Positions 7,450 through 15,335 of a DNA stretch of 32,048 nt are shown piece after piece (positions within the stretch are counted from its first letter, which is position 1; each line of letters begins with the position of its first letter). The position numbers were made by a program, and so were the translations under genes. The DNA comes from Sulfurimonas sp. (GTDB taxonomy: Bacteria; Campylobacterota; Campylobacteria; Campylobacterales; Sulfurimonadaceae). Location: contig JAOTSA010000011.1 of NCBI GenBank assembly GCA_030247515.1, positions 1-32,048 on the forward strand, given 5' to 3'. The notes under the pieces are model-generated. The model worked only from the letters and a program-made list of their open reading frames with translations. It made no database searches and was not told the origin of the DNA.

Positions 7450-7642
7450 TGCGCAAACGCTTGACAAGTTTGAACTCCATCTTGATGAGATGATAGAAAA
7501 ACTTCAGAGTTGTCAAAGAGCCAAAGAGGTAAAGAGTTGCAGTAGTTGCCCACTTTACTTTGAGTGCGAGTTAAGAAGTAGTTATGTCAAAGCGGTTTAC
7601 AACAGTATGTCTAAAGGTGATACTGGTGGATTTGAATTTTAA
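7436..7642 (+). CDS. Small four-cysteine protein, unknown function
   Basis: A 68-residue protein that overlaps fbp by 14 bases and ends 9 bases before metG. It has a helical N-terminal half ([15 protein letters not shown]) and four cysteines at 26, 35, 38 and 44 ([20 protein letters not shown]), a spacing that would suit one zinc or iron-sulfur site. The start ATG at 7436 has AAAGAAG upstream. Its fixed position between fbp and metG, and the absence of other frames with comparable sense, support it as a real gene. I do not recognise a named family. Confidence 0.75.
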   Translation: MQTTDAQTLDKFELHLDEMIEKLQSCQRAKEVKSCSSCPLYFECELRSSYVKAVYNSMSKGDTGGFEF

Positions 7643-7651
7643 GGAGAAAAA

Positions 7652-9586
7652 TTGAGTAAATATATAACAACCCCTATCTATTATGTAAACGGCGAAGCAC
7701 ATATCGGACATGCATATACGACTTTTATCGCCGACAGTGTGGCAAGATATGAGAAGTTAAAAGGCGAGGATACCTACTTTTTAACAGGCACGGATGAACA
7801 TGGACAAAAGATAGAAGAGTCAGCTCAAAAAAACGGCAAAGCTACTCAAGCGTTTGCAGACGAGATAAGTGCAACTTTTAAAAATCTTTGGGATGAATTT
7901 GATATAGGTTATGACAAATTTATCCGTACAACAGATGAAGAGCATAAAAAAGGTGTTCAGAGAGCCTTTGAAGTGATGTTTGCAAAGGGTGATATATATA
8001 AAGATTTTTACGAAGGTCACTACTGCGTAAGCTGTGAGACTTTTTTCACCGAAACTCAGCTAGTTGATGGCGAATTTTGTCCTGATTGCGGCAGAAGCAC
8101 AAATATCATCAAAGAGGAGAGCTACTTTTTTAGACTCTCAAAATATGAGAATGCGCTTTTAAAACATTATTCGGACAACCCTGATTTTATCATGCCTAAA
8201 TCTCGTGCAAATGAGGTTATCAATTTTGTAAAAGGCGGTTTGCGTGACCTTTCAGTTACGAGAACATCTTTTACATGGGGTGTTAAAATGCCTGAATCCA
8301 TCAAAGACGACAAGCATGTCATGTATGTTTGGCTTGATGCTCTTATGAACTATATAACCGCTCTTGGATACGGGACAACTGAAGAAAATATGCGTTATTG
8401 GCCAGCAAGCGTTCAGTTTGTTGGTAAAGATATACTTCGTTTTCATGCCATCTACTGGCCTGCGTTTTTGATGAGTCTTGACCTTCCTCTTCCAAAGCAC
8501 ATCGGTGCTCACGGCTGGTGGACGAGAGACGGAGAGAAGATGAGCAAATCAAAAGGCAATGTAATCTCTCCAAAACAGGTTTCAGATGCTTATGGTGTTG
8601 AAAATCTGAGATATTTTATGCTTAGAGAAGTTCCTTTTGGGCAAGACGGCGATTTTTCTCAAAGAGCTTTTATCGATAGAATTAACTCTGAGCTTAGCAA
8701 CGATTTGGGAAATCTTCTTAACCGTATCATCGGTATGAGCGGTAAATATTCCGATTTTGAGATAGACAGTGTGGATGTACTTAAGTACCATCAAAAAGAG
8801 ATTGATGCTATGAATGTTGTTTTAGATTCACTTGATACTTATATGCAAAATCTACAGACACATAGATATCTTGAAGAGTTATGGAGACTTTTTTCCATCG
8901 GAAACAAAGCCATAGAAGAGCATGCTCCGTGGGTTAAAATGAAAGAAGAGAGAAAAGATGAGGCACTTGCAACGGTAGCACTTGTTGCAAATATACTTGC
9001 AAAAGCTGCGATTATGCTTCATCCTATTATGCCAAAGACGACAAATATTATTGCCGATACGCTTGATTTTAAGATAGAGAGTGCAAGCTACAAAGAGCTC
9101 GTTCTTGAGAAAAAATTACTAAAACTATTTAATATCAAACAGACTCCGCCACTCTTCCCTCGCATCGAAGAGCCTTTGATGCCTGAAGCTCCTCTTGCTC
9201 ATCCAAATGCTGCTAAAGAGGAGACTAAAGCGGTTAAAGAGTGTGCAAAAGAGCAGGACAACCTTATAGAAATCGGTCAGTTTTTCCAAACTTCTCTTAA
9301 AGTCGGTATCGTCATTGAGGCTGAGATTGTTCCAAAGAGCAGCAAGCTTTTAAAACTTAAAGTTGATTTGGGTGAAGAGAATCCAAGACAGGTTGTAGCA
9401 GGAATAAGAGAGTTTTACACTCCAGAATCCCTCATCAACACTCATGTCTGCGTCGTTGCAAACCTAAAACCTGCAAAACTTATGGGTATGCTCTCAGAGG
9501 GGATGCTTCTTGCGGCAAAAGATGAAGAGGGTTTATGTTTGATTAGACCTGAAAAACCTAAAAAAGCAGGCACGCCTATTGGATGA
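7652..9586 (+). CDS. metG: Methionyl-tRNA synthetase with C-terminal tRNA-binding domain
   Basis: A class I synthetase of 644 residues that charges tRNA-Met in the cytosol. HIGH is at 17-20 (AHIGHAYTT) and KMSKS at 296-300 (KMSKSKGN). A single zinc knuckle is formed by C125, C128, C143 and C146. The anticodon-binding helices follow. From about 540 to the end lies an OB-fold tRNA-binding domain (IGQFFQTSLKVGIVIEAE, KLMGMLSEGMLLAA), the Arc1p/EMAPII-like dimerisation module. The start is TTG with AAGGAG 7 bases upstream. The stop overlaps the next gene in an ATGA. Confidence 0.97.
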   Translation: MSKYITTPIYYVNGEAHIGHAYTTFIADSVARYEKLKGEDTYFLTGTDEHGQKIEESAQKNGKATQAFADEISATFKNLWDEFDIGYDKFIRTTDEEHKKGVQRAFEVMFAKGDIYKDFYEGHYCVSCETFFTETQLVDGEFCPDCGRSTNIIKEESYFFRLSKYENALLKHYSDNPDFIMPKSRANEVINFVKGGLRDLSVTRTSFTWGVKMPESIKDDKHVMYVWLDALMNYITALGYGTTEENMRYWPASVQFVGKDILRFHAIYWPAFLMSLDLPLPKHIGAHGWWTRDGEKMSKSKGNVISPKQVSDAYGVENLRYFMLREVPFGQDGDFSQRAFIDRINSELSNDLGNLLNRIIGMSGKYSDFEIDSVDVLKYHQKEIDAMNVVLDSLDTYMQNLQTHRYLEELWRLFSIGNKAIEEHAPWVKMKEERKDEALATVALVANILAKAAIMLHPIMPKTTNIIADTLDFKIESASYKELVLEKKLLKLFNIKQTPPLFPRIEEPLMPEAPLAHPNAAKEETKAVKECAKEQDNLIEIGQFFQTSLKVGIVIEAEIVPKSSKLLKLKVDLGEENPRQVVAGIREFYTPESLINTHVCVVANLKPAKLMGMLSEGMLLAAKDEEGLCLIRPEKPKKAGTPIG

Positions 9587-10578
9587 GACTTGAGAATTTT
9601 TTAGCACTCACGCAAGCCGCTCTTATCAATGAACCGTGTGTACACAGCTTTGAAAATATTGTTTTTGAAGCACACAAGGTAAAGAGAGGCGATCTTTTTT
9701 TTGCTTATAACAACGAAGAGATTGCGGTGGCGGTTGCAAACGGTGCATACGGGGTTGTTTTTGACAAGCCCACACAGATAAGCGACGATGAAATCGCTTG
9801 GATAAAAGCAAATAGCCTCGATGAGGCACTAAAAAAACTGATTCGTTTTAAGAGCATAGAAAAAGAGATAGCGGCGTATGAGTGCCATGAAATCATCTTC
9901 AAACTCTCTTTGCAAATCATCACTCCCTCCAACTTTTTGACTGTTTTTGGAGATTTAAAGTCGATTTTTAAAACTCTTTTAGAGGCTGGAGATAGAACAA
10001 TCATCCTTTTTTGCCCTGCCCTTGTGAATAAAGAGATATTTGCAGTTGTCAAAAAAATGCCACACCCGCCCCACCTCCCAATCCAAATCATGGAGCAGAC
10101 GCTTTTTGAAACATCTTTTATCTATGATAATATTTTTTACGAAAGACAGCTTATCTCTCCTCTTTTTATTCCCTACCTTGAAGAGCTTTTGCATCTCTAC
10201 AAAACACTCAATATAGAGTATAAACTAAGAAAATTCACTCCGATTGACCATTTTGAACCAGTTTTTGTCAATAAAAAATTTGAGATAAAGAGCTTTGGTT
10301 CAAGCGATAAAGTAGTTATATTTGAGACAAATAGTGAACTTCTGGATGTAGAGGTCCTATTTTTAGAGCGTTATGCTCCATGGGCAAACACTATTTTTAT
10401 ACTTCCTGCGCATATCAAAATAGAAAAAAGTGAAAAAACTTTCAGTTATAAAAATGAGAAAGATATTATTAGTATCTTAAGAGAAAACAGATTTAACTTT
10501 GCTCTTGTTGTCGGTGTGGATAAATTGATTTTAGACAAACCTTTATCGAGCCAAAAACAGCTTACGATGGATTTTTAG
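9583..10578 (+). CDS. Protein with Mur-ligase N-terminal-like domain, function unknown
   Basis: The product has 331 residues, coupled to metG by an ATGA overlap. The first 95 or so resemble the N-terminal UDP-binding domain of MurE/MurF: HKVKRGDLFFAYN, then VAVANGAYGVVFDKPTQI and a Leu-rich helix after it. The rest does not continue as a Mur ligase. There is no GTNGKT-type ATP loop and no C-terminal ligase domain; instead there are two alternating beta/alpha stretches without a motif I recognise. It has no signal peptide. It may be a diverged or re-used Mur-like protein. Its position behind metG is all that the context offers. Confidence 0.7.
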   Translation: MRLENFLALTQAALINEPCVHSFENIVFEAHKVKRGDLFFAYNNEEIAVAVANGAYGVVFDKPTQISDDEIAWIKANSLDEALKKLIRFKSIEKEIAAYECHEIIFKLSLQIITPSNFLTVFGDLKSIFKTLLEAGDRTIILFCPALVNKEIFAVVKKMPHPPHLPIQIMEQTLFETSFIYDNIFYERQLISPLFIPYLEELLHLYKTLNIEYKLRKFTPIDHFEPVFVNKKFEIKSFGSSDKVVIFETNSELLDVEVLFLERYAPWANTIFILPAHIKIEKSEKTFSYKNEKDIISILRENRFNFALVVGVDKLILDKPLSSQKQLTMDF

Positions 10579-10593
10579 GATGGTAAAAAAGAG

Positions 10594-11727
10594 ATGAACA
10601 GAAGAGATTTTTTAGTAGCAACAACGACTTCGTCTGCGGCTTTAGCACTTGGCGGATGTAATGAGAGTGATAGAAAAGCGATTGATTATTCAAAGCATCC
10701 AGAGCCAAAAGAGAGCAGCGAAAAGCATGTAAATATCAACAAAAACAAAAAGAGCGTTATAAAACTTGCAACAAGCTGGCCGGGGAGTTTTCCCATCATG
10801 GGTACGGGGGTAGAGAAGTTTGCGCAAAGGGTCAAAGATATTAGCGGCGGCTCTTTGGAGGTGAAAATCTACCCAAAAAATACACTTGTACCTGATTTGG
10901 CGGTTTTTGATGCATGTTCTAGCGGTCAAATAGATGCGTTTCACTCCGGACCTTACTACTGGAAAGGGAAAAATAGTGCGTTTTCGCTCTACAGCGGCAT
11001 CCCTTTTGGTTTTAGTGCGGAAGAGATAAACTCATGGATGCTCTTTGGCGGCGGACTTGAACTTTGGAGAGCGCAATATGAAAAATATAATCTTCACCCT
11101 TTTATGGGCGGCAATACAAATATCCAGATGGGCGGCTGGTTTAGAGAAGAGATAAAATCACTCTCAGACATGAACGGGCTTAAGATGCGCATCCCAGGGC
11201 TTGGCGGAGAGGTCTTCTCAAAGATGGGAATAAACTCTGTACTGCTTCCTGCCGGAGAGATTTATACCTCTTTGGAGCGTGGTGTTATCGATGCGACAGA
11301 GTGGGTCGGTCCTGCACTTGATATTAAGATGGGATTTTACAAAGTTGCACCATTTTACTACTCTGGATGGCATGAACCTGGCTCTATCCTTGAGGTTACA
11401 TTTAACAAACAGTTTTGGAACAAGCTCTCTAGCGAGCATCAAGGCATGATAGAAGTAGCCGCAAACGAGATGAACTCTAACATGACTTATGAGTTTCACT
11501 ATGAAAACATCCATGCGCTTAAAAAACTCAAAGAGCTTGACATCAAGATTAGACAGTTTCCACAAGATGTGGTGGAGGCAGGAAAAAAAGCACTTCAAGA
11601 GGTGCTTGATGAGTTTAGCCAAAAAAACAGTGATTTTGAAGTTGTTTACAAATCCATACAAAACCATCTTGAACTCTCAAAAGAGTGGAGCGATACAAGT
11701 TTGAGATATTTTTTAAATGCAAGATAA
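10594..11727 (+). CDS. TakP/DctP-type TRAP substrate-binding protein with Tat/lipoprotein signal
   Basis: The 377-residue product begins with a twin-arginine motif (NRRDFL, R3-R4), a hydrophobic stretch and a lipobox-like LGGC with Cys22, so it is probably exported folded and perhaps lipidated. The mature part is a TRAP periplasmic binding protein: KMRIPGLGGEVFSKMG contains the conserved carboxylate-binding Arg, followed by LPAGEIYTSLERGVIDATEWVGP, which is typical of the TakP branch that binds 2-oxo or related organic acids. A charged linker (about 23-55) tethers it. The dctQ and dctM permease genes are not adjacent on either side. It may serve a transporter elsewhere or a signalling role. 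Confidence 0.88.
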   Translation: MNRRDFLVATTTSSAALALGGCNESDRKAIDYSKHPEPKESSEKHVNINKNKKSVIKLATSWPGSFPIMGTGVEKFAQRVKDISGGSLEVKIYPKNTLVPDLAVFDACSSGQIDAFHSGPYYWKGKNSAFSLYSGIPFGFSAEEINSWMLFGGGLELWRAQYEKYNLHPFMGGNTNIQMGGWFREEIKSLSDMNGLKMRIPGLGGEVFSKMGINSVLLPAGEIYTSLERGVIDATEWVGPALDIKMGFYKVAPFYYSGWHEPGSILEVTFNKQFWNKLSSEHQGMIEVAANEMNSNMTYEFHYENIHALKKLKELDIKIRQFPQDVVEAGKKALQEVLDEFSQKNSDFEVVYKSIQNHLELSKEWSDTSLRYFLNAR

Positions 11728-12432
11728 TCAGACAAACTGGTAGCTATGAACCATTTTTAGTTTTTGATTTAATGTTTTTGCATCATGGATGTAGCTATGG
11801 ACAAGCGAATGAAACTCTTTAGAGTGATTCATATGTTTGAGGTGTGAGAGTTCATGTACAACGATAAAATCAATGAGTTTTTTATCTAGTTTTATCAGTT
11901 CCGTATTGAATGTAATAACACCTTTTGAACTGCAACTTCCCCATCTGCTACGCATCTTTTTAAATTTCAAATCACTGTAGTGAAGTTGCATGACCTGTGC
12001 AAAATGTGCTGCTCTTTGCGTGATGTAGGAGAGTGCGTAATTTTTATAAAATCTCTCATAACATCGAATGACGCTATCTTTATTTGAGATTTTTACTTTT
12101 TGCAACAACTCTCTTAACTCTTTTGCCTCATCGACATCAATGCTAAAAATCTCTCCAAAAAGCAAAATCTCATCCTCCAAAACTACACTAAGTGTTTGCA
12201 AAGAAGATACTTTTTGAAGTTGATTTCTTATCCAAGGCTCTCTTTGCAAAAGAAGCCTTTGTATAAAATCATCAGATACTTTTGGTGTTTTAAGGATTAT
12301 TTCAGCGTTTTTTTTAACGCTTATATAACTGTTTTTAAGCTCTGGCTTTCGCAGATGCAAGATTTGCAAATCACGAAATATGATTTTACTGATACTCAAT
12401 GGGGTCTTTAACTCCCGCAAGTTTGAAACCAT
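11728..12432 (-). CDS. YgjP/M48-type zinc metalloprotease (DUF45)
   Basis: A cytosolic protein of up to 234 residues. The family signature is clear: KMRSRWGSCSSKGVITFNTEL, then the zinc site HELSH in FIVVHELSHLKHMNHSKEFH, with a further His downstream. Family members are predicted metallopeptidases or SprT/WSS1-like proteins; substrates are mostly unknown. The open frame from the ATG at 12432 overlaps queC by 47 bases. A TTG at 12399 with GGGAG upstream would shorten the overlap to 14 bases and may be the true start. The stop directly abuts that of the TRAP binding-protein gene (convergent). Confidence 0.85.
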   Translation of the reverse strand: MVSNLRELKTPLSISKIIFRDLQILHLRKPELKNSYISVKKNAEIILKTPKVSDDFIQRLLLQREPWIRNQLQKVSSLQTLSVVLEDEILLFGEIFSIDVDEAKELRELLQKVKISNKDSVIRCYERFYKNYALSYITQRAAHFAQVMQLHYSDLKFKKMRSRWGSCSSKGVITFNTELIKLDKKLIDFIVVHELSHLKHMNHSKEFHSLVHSYIHDAKTLNQKLKMVHSYQFV

Positions 12433-13060
12433 TTAGACGCAGACGGCAACTGTCACAAACGCCGCATGCCCTCTCCTCATCCTTGTAGCAGCTCCAAGTA
12501 TGCTCAAGCGGAACTTCAAGCTCCAACGCATTTTGTACGATTTGTGATTTTTTGAGGTGAACAAGGGGCATATAGATTTGAATCTTTGTATCCTCTTTTG
12601 TGCCGAGGTTGATACTCTGCTCAATGCTTTTGATGAAAGACTCCCGACAGTCTGGATAACCGCTACTATCTTCTTCCACCACACCTATAGAGACAATCTC
12701 CGCTCCCTCTTTTTCCGCCAAAGCTCCGGCGATACTTAAAAATATGCCGTTTCTAAAAGGGACATAGGTTACGGGTACACCCTCTTCTACCCCTCCGATA
12801 GGCACTTCTATGCTCTTGTCTATAAGTGCCGAAGCTCCTATTTGCGAAAAGAAGTCCAAATCCAAAACATAGCGGTTTAAAACGCCAAGGTCGTCGCAAA
12901 TCTTCTCAAAACACAAAAGTTCTTTTTGTTGCGTTCTCTGTCCATAGTTGAAGTGCAGAGCTATAACCTCATAGCCCATTTCCTTTACCATGTAGGCACC
13001 GAGTGTGGAGTCCATACCGCCGCTCATAATACATATTGCTTTTTTATTTTCTAAATTCAT
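12386..13060 (-). CDS. queC: 7-cyano-7-deazaguanine synthase
   Basis: The enzyme converts 7-carboxy-7-deazaguanine to preQ0, using ATP and ammonia, in queuosine synthesis. The PP-loop is SGGMDST at residues 13-19, followed by ALHFNYGQRTQQKE. The C-terminal zinc site is a four-Cys cluster (TWSCYKDEERACGVCDSC). At 224 residues it has the normal length. A TAGAAT box lies on the minus strand only 6 bases before the ATG, so the mRNA may have almost no leader. queD, queE and queF are not in the window. Confidence 0.95.
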   Translation of the reverse strand: MNLENKKAICIMSGGMDSTLGAYMVKEMGYEVIALHFNYGQRTQQKELLCFEKICDDLGVLNRYVLDLDFFSQIGASALIDKSIEVPIGGVEEGVPVTYVPFRNGIFLSIAGALAEKEGAEIVSIGVVEEDSSGYPDCRESFIKSIEQSINLGTKEDTKIQIYMPLVHLKKSQIVQNALELEVPLEHTWSCYKDEERACGVCDSCRLRLNGFKLAGVKDPIEYQ

Positions 13061-13066
13061 AAAGTA

Positions 13067-13072
13067 ATTCTA
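13067..13072 (-). promoter_or_regulatory. -10-like box directly upstream of queC
   Basis: TAGAAT on the minus strand, 6 bases from the ATG at 13060. Transcription from it would begin at or next to the start codon, implying a leaderless mRNA. Confidence 0.45.
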
Positions 13073-13092
13073 ACATATTCAAATTAATTTGA

Positions 13093-13098
13093 TACAAT
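13093..13098 (+). promoter_or_regulatory. -10-like box directly upstream of ybeY
   Basis: tacaat, 7 bases before the ATG at 13106, in the 45-base divergent gap with queC. There is no purine-rich ribosome site in the cgcaccc spacer, so a leaderless transcript is likely. Confidence 0.5.
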
Positions 13099-13105
13099 CG
13101 CACCC

Positions 13106-13525
13106 ATGATTGAATTTGATAACAGAACCACATTACAACTCCGCACAGATATAGTTGAGGCAATCGCCGGTTTGCTTACAAAAAAAGAGATAGAACTTAT
13201 CGTTACAGATGCCAAAGAGATGCAAGAGATAAACAAAGAGCATCGTGGCATTGACAAAGCTACAGATGTCCTAAGTTTTCCTTATGAAGAGATGCCTATG
13301 AGTCCGCTTGGAAGTATCGTTGTTTGCTCTGAGTATGTTGTGCAAAAAGCCAAAGAGTTTGGACATACGGATGATGATGAGTTTGCACTTCTTTTTATCC
13401 ATGGAGTGTTACACCTTCTGGGTTATGACCATGAGGTTGACAACGGCGAGATGCGTCAAGAAGAAGCAAGACTAATCCAAAAGTTTCATCTGCCGGATAG
13501 TCTTATCATCAGAAATGAAGAGTAG
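13106..13525 (+). CDS. ybeY: rRNA maturation endoribonuclease YbeY
   Basis: A 139-residue zinc endoribonuclease that helps mature 16S rRNA and in 70S quality control. The signature H99-G-V-L-H103-L-L-G-Y-D-H109 supplies the three zinc histidines. Upstream, GIDKATDVLSFPYEE is the conserved substrate-groove segment with the family Arg just before it. The N-terminus is short, as in other Campylobacterota. It is a single gene under its own promoter, divergent from queC and convergent with the ankyrin gene. Confidence 0.95.
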   Translation: MIEFDNRTTLQLRTDIVEAIAGLLTKKEIELIVTDAKEMQEINKEHRGIDKATDVLSFPYEEMPMSPLGSIVVCSEYVVQKAKEFGHTDDDEFALLFIHGVLHLLGYDHEVDNGEMRQEEARLIQKFHLPDSLIIRNEE

Positions 13526-13532
13526 CTAAAAA

Positions 13533-14036
13533 TCACCTTGCGTAGTTTCTATTGATGGGACTATTTTCGTCAAAATGAAGTATCTTGAGGATGGTTTTTT
13601 TGTTCATCTTTCTTGCAAAATCCATAACACTTATCCCCTTTGCATCCACAGCGTTGGGATTTGCACCATGTTCTAACAAAAGTTTTACCATCTCCACTCT
13701 ACCATAACAAACCGCCGCCATAAGAGGGGTAAAACGGCTTCTTCTTTTCGTCTCATCAACATTAAAGCCTTTTGAGATTATATACTTTACTATATCAAAG
13801 TTATCGTAAGTAACCGCCATATCAAAAATGGTTACTCCCTCTTCATCAAAATCATATACATCCGCACCGCTCTCAATCAAGAACATGACGATGTCACTAT
13901 CACATCTATATCTGAGCGATGATGCCAAAACAGACTCTCCGCTCTCGCTTGATTCATTGATGTCAGCACCATCGTCAACATACTTTTTAACACCAAAAAA
14001 ATCGTTATTTTTTAAAAGTTCCATCCATTTATTCAT
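13533..14036 (-). CDS. Ankyrin-repeat protein
   Basis: The product has 167 residues made almost entirely of ankyrin repeats, about four to five, visible as VKKYVDDGADIN, IVMFLIESGADVYDFDEEGV, IVKYIISKGFNVDE and RFTPLMAAVCYGRVEMVKLLL. It has no signal peptide, so a cytosolic protein-protein scaffold is likely; the partner is unknown. The TATACT box at 14048-14043 lies 6 bases from the ATG, another leaderless candidate. It stands alone between the convergent ybeY and the divergent dapD, so context gives no role. Confidence 0.88.
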   Translation of the reverse strand: MNKWMELLKNNDFFGVKKYVDDGADINESSESGESVLASSLRYRCDSDIVMFLIESGADVYDFDEEGVTIFDMAVTYDNFDIVKYIISKGFNVDETKRRSRFTPLMAAVCYGRVEMVKLLLEHGANPNAVDAKGISVMDFARKMNKKTILKILHFDENSPINRNYAR

Positions 14037-14042
14037 GCGAGA

Positions 14043-14048
14043 AGTATA
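14043..14048 (-). promoter_or_regulatory. -10-like box directly upstream of the ankyrin gene
   Basis: TATACT on the minus strand, 6 bases before the ATG at 14036, with tctcgc between. This again implies little or no 5' leader. Confidence 0.45.
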
Positions 14049-14071
14049 TACTAAATGTAATAATGTTTAAG

Positions 14072-14077
14072 TATAAT
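14072..14077 (+). promoter_or_regulatory. -10 box for dapD
   Basis: tataat preceded by ttaag, 32 bases upstream of the dapD ATG. It probably drives dapD-speA-cysE. Confidence 0.6.
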
Positions 14078-14109
14078 TCAAAAAATAAATTATACAGAAG
14101 CGAGAACTC

Positions 14110-15306
14110 ATGGAGATTATTCAAACAGCAGATGCTTTTAAAGCATTGGTTCAAGAGATAAAAACAACAACAAAAGGGTACAAAGACCCTTTGGCGTTTG
14201 GTATTTGTAGAGTAGATTTGGGGCAGTTAAATCTCTCAAAAACACTTCAAGCTACCTATCCTGTAGTAAATTGGAATGAAAATTTTGGAAGTGCGGCTAT
14301 TTTTATCAGAGCATTGGCAGAACAAGGAGTTGAAGTTGATTTTACACAAAGCGAAGTTGTTTGTGATATTAACGCTGCTTTTTTGAAAAATTGTCTTAAC
14401 GCATTTACTCCATATTCAGATGAAGCTTATGGGGATGCACACAAAAACATCCAAGTTGTCTCTGCACTCTACAACCAAGTTGTGACAAGCGGCTCAAAAG
14501 AGGGAGAGTTTAAAGTAGTTTTCATTTTTGCTGATGAGCCTCTTAAGAGTGTAGAAGCGGCATATCTCAAACTTTACGCCCTCTCCTTGGCAAAAGTTGC
14601 CATAAGAAGTATAAATCTAAATGGTGCTTTTGGCGCACTGCCAAATGTTGCATGGTCAAATGGCAAACCTATCGAACTTGAGTATCTGCGTGAATACGAA
14701 ATAGAGCTTAAGCTCTCTGGCGAATATCCTCATGTTGATTTTGTAGATAAATTCCCAAGATTTTTACAACACATTATCCCAGCAGACAACACTCGTATCC
14801 TCGATACATCAAAAGTGCGTTTCGGTGCGCAACTTGCAGCAGGAACTACTGTTATGCCAGGGGCTTCATACATTAACTTCAATGCAGGAACAACAGGTCC
14901 TGTTATGGTTGAGGGACGCATCTCAAGCTCGGCGGTTGTAGGTGCAGGAAGTGACGTAGGCGGCGGTGCTTCTATCCTTGGTGTACTTAGCGGAACAGAC
15001 GGAAATCCTATCACTATCGGAAAAAACACGCTTTTGGGCGCAAACTCAACTTGCGGTATCCCTCTTGGAGACGGGTGTATCCTTGATGGCGGTTTGGCGA
15101 TTTTTGCAGGAACAAAGTTTCATATCAACGATGAAGAACTTTCCGAGATACAAGCGGTAAACCCTGATGCAAAACTTGACACTATCATGAAAGGCAAGGA
15201 GCTTGCAGGGATGAATGGGCTTCATTTTAGACAAAATTCTCTCACTGGAGAGTGTGTGGTTCAAAGAAGTACGAGAGAAGTAAAGTTAAACGCTGATTTA
15301 CATTAA
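14110..15306 (+). CDS. dapD: Tetrahydrodipicolinate N-succinyltransferase (long form)
   Basis: This enzyme transfers succinyl from succinyl-CoA to tetrahydrodipicolinate in the lysine/diaminopimelate pathway. At 398 residues it is the long Campylobacterota form; E. coli DapD is about 274. The left-handed beta-helix is in the C-terminal half, with hexapeptide turns through VRFGAQLAAGTTVMPGASY, GGGASILGVLSGTDG and ITIGKNTLLGANSTCGIPLG. The N-terminal 200 residues form the extra domain of this type. speA follows after 29 bases. Confidence 0.93.
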   Translation: MEIIQTADAFKALVQEIKTTTKGYKDPLAFGICRVDLGQLNLSKTLQATYPVVNWNENFGSAAIFIRALAEQGVEVDFTQSEVVCDINAAFLKNCLNAFTPYSDEAYGDAHKNIQVVSALYNQVVTSGSKEGEFKVVFIFADEPLKSVEAAYLKLYALSLAKVAIRSINLNGAFGALPNVAWSNGKPIELEYLREYEIELKLSGEYPHVDFVDKFPRFLQHIIPADNTRILDTSKVRFGAQLAAGTTVMPGASYINFNAGTTGPVMVEGRISSSAVVGAGSDVGGGASILGVLSGTDGNPITIGKNTLLGANSTCGIPLGDGCILDGGLAIFAGTKFHINDEELSEIQAVNPDAKLDTIMKGKELAGMNGLHFRQNSLTGECVVQRSTREVKLNADLH

Positions 15307-15335
15307 ATTTTAGTTTTTAAAAAAAAAGGGGTGAT

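Noticed and set aside
9705-10091. A 128-codon antisense frame in the Mur-N-like gene
   Set aside because: No ribosome site, no recognisable domain, and composition expected from the reverse strand of the real gene.
11218-11667. A 149-codon antisense frame in the TRAP binding-protein gene
   Set aside because: Cys/His/Phe-rich reverse translation of a well-conserved gene; no start signals.
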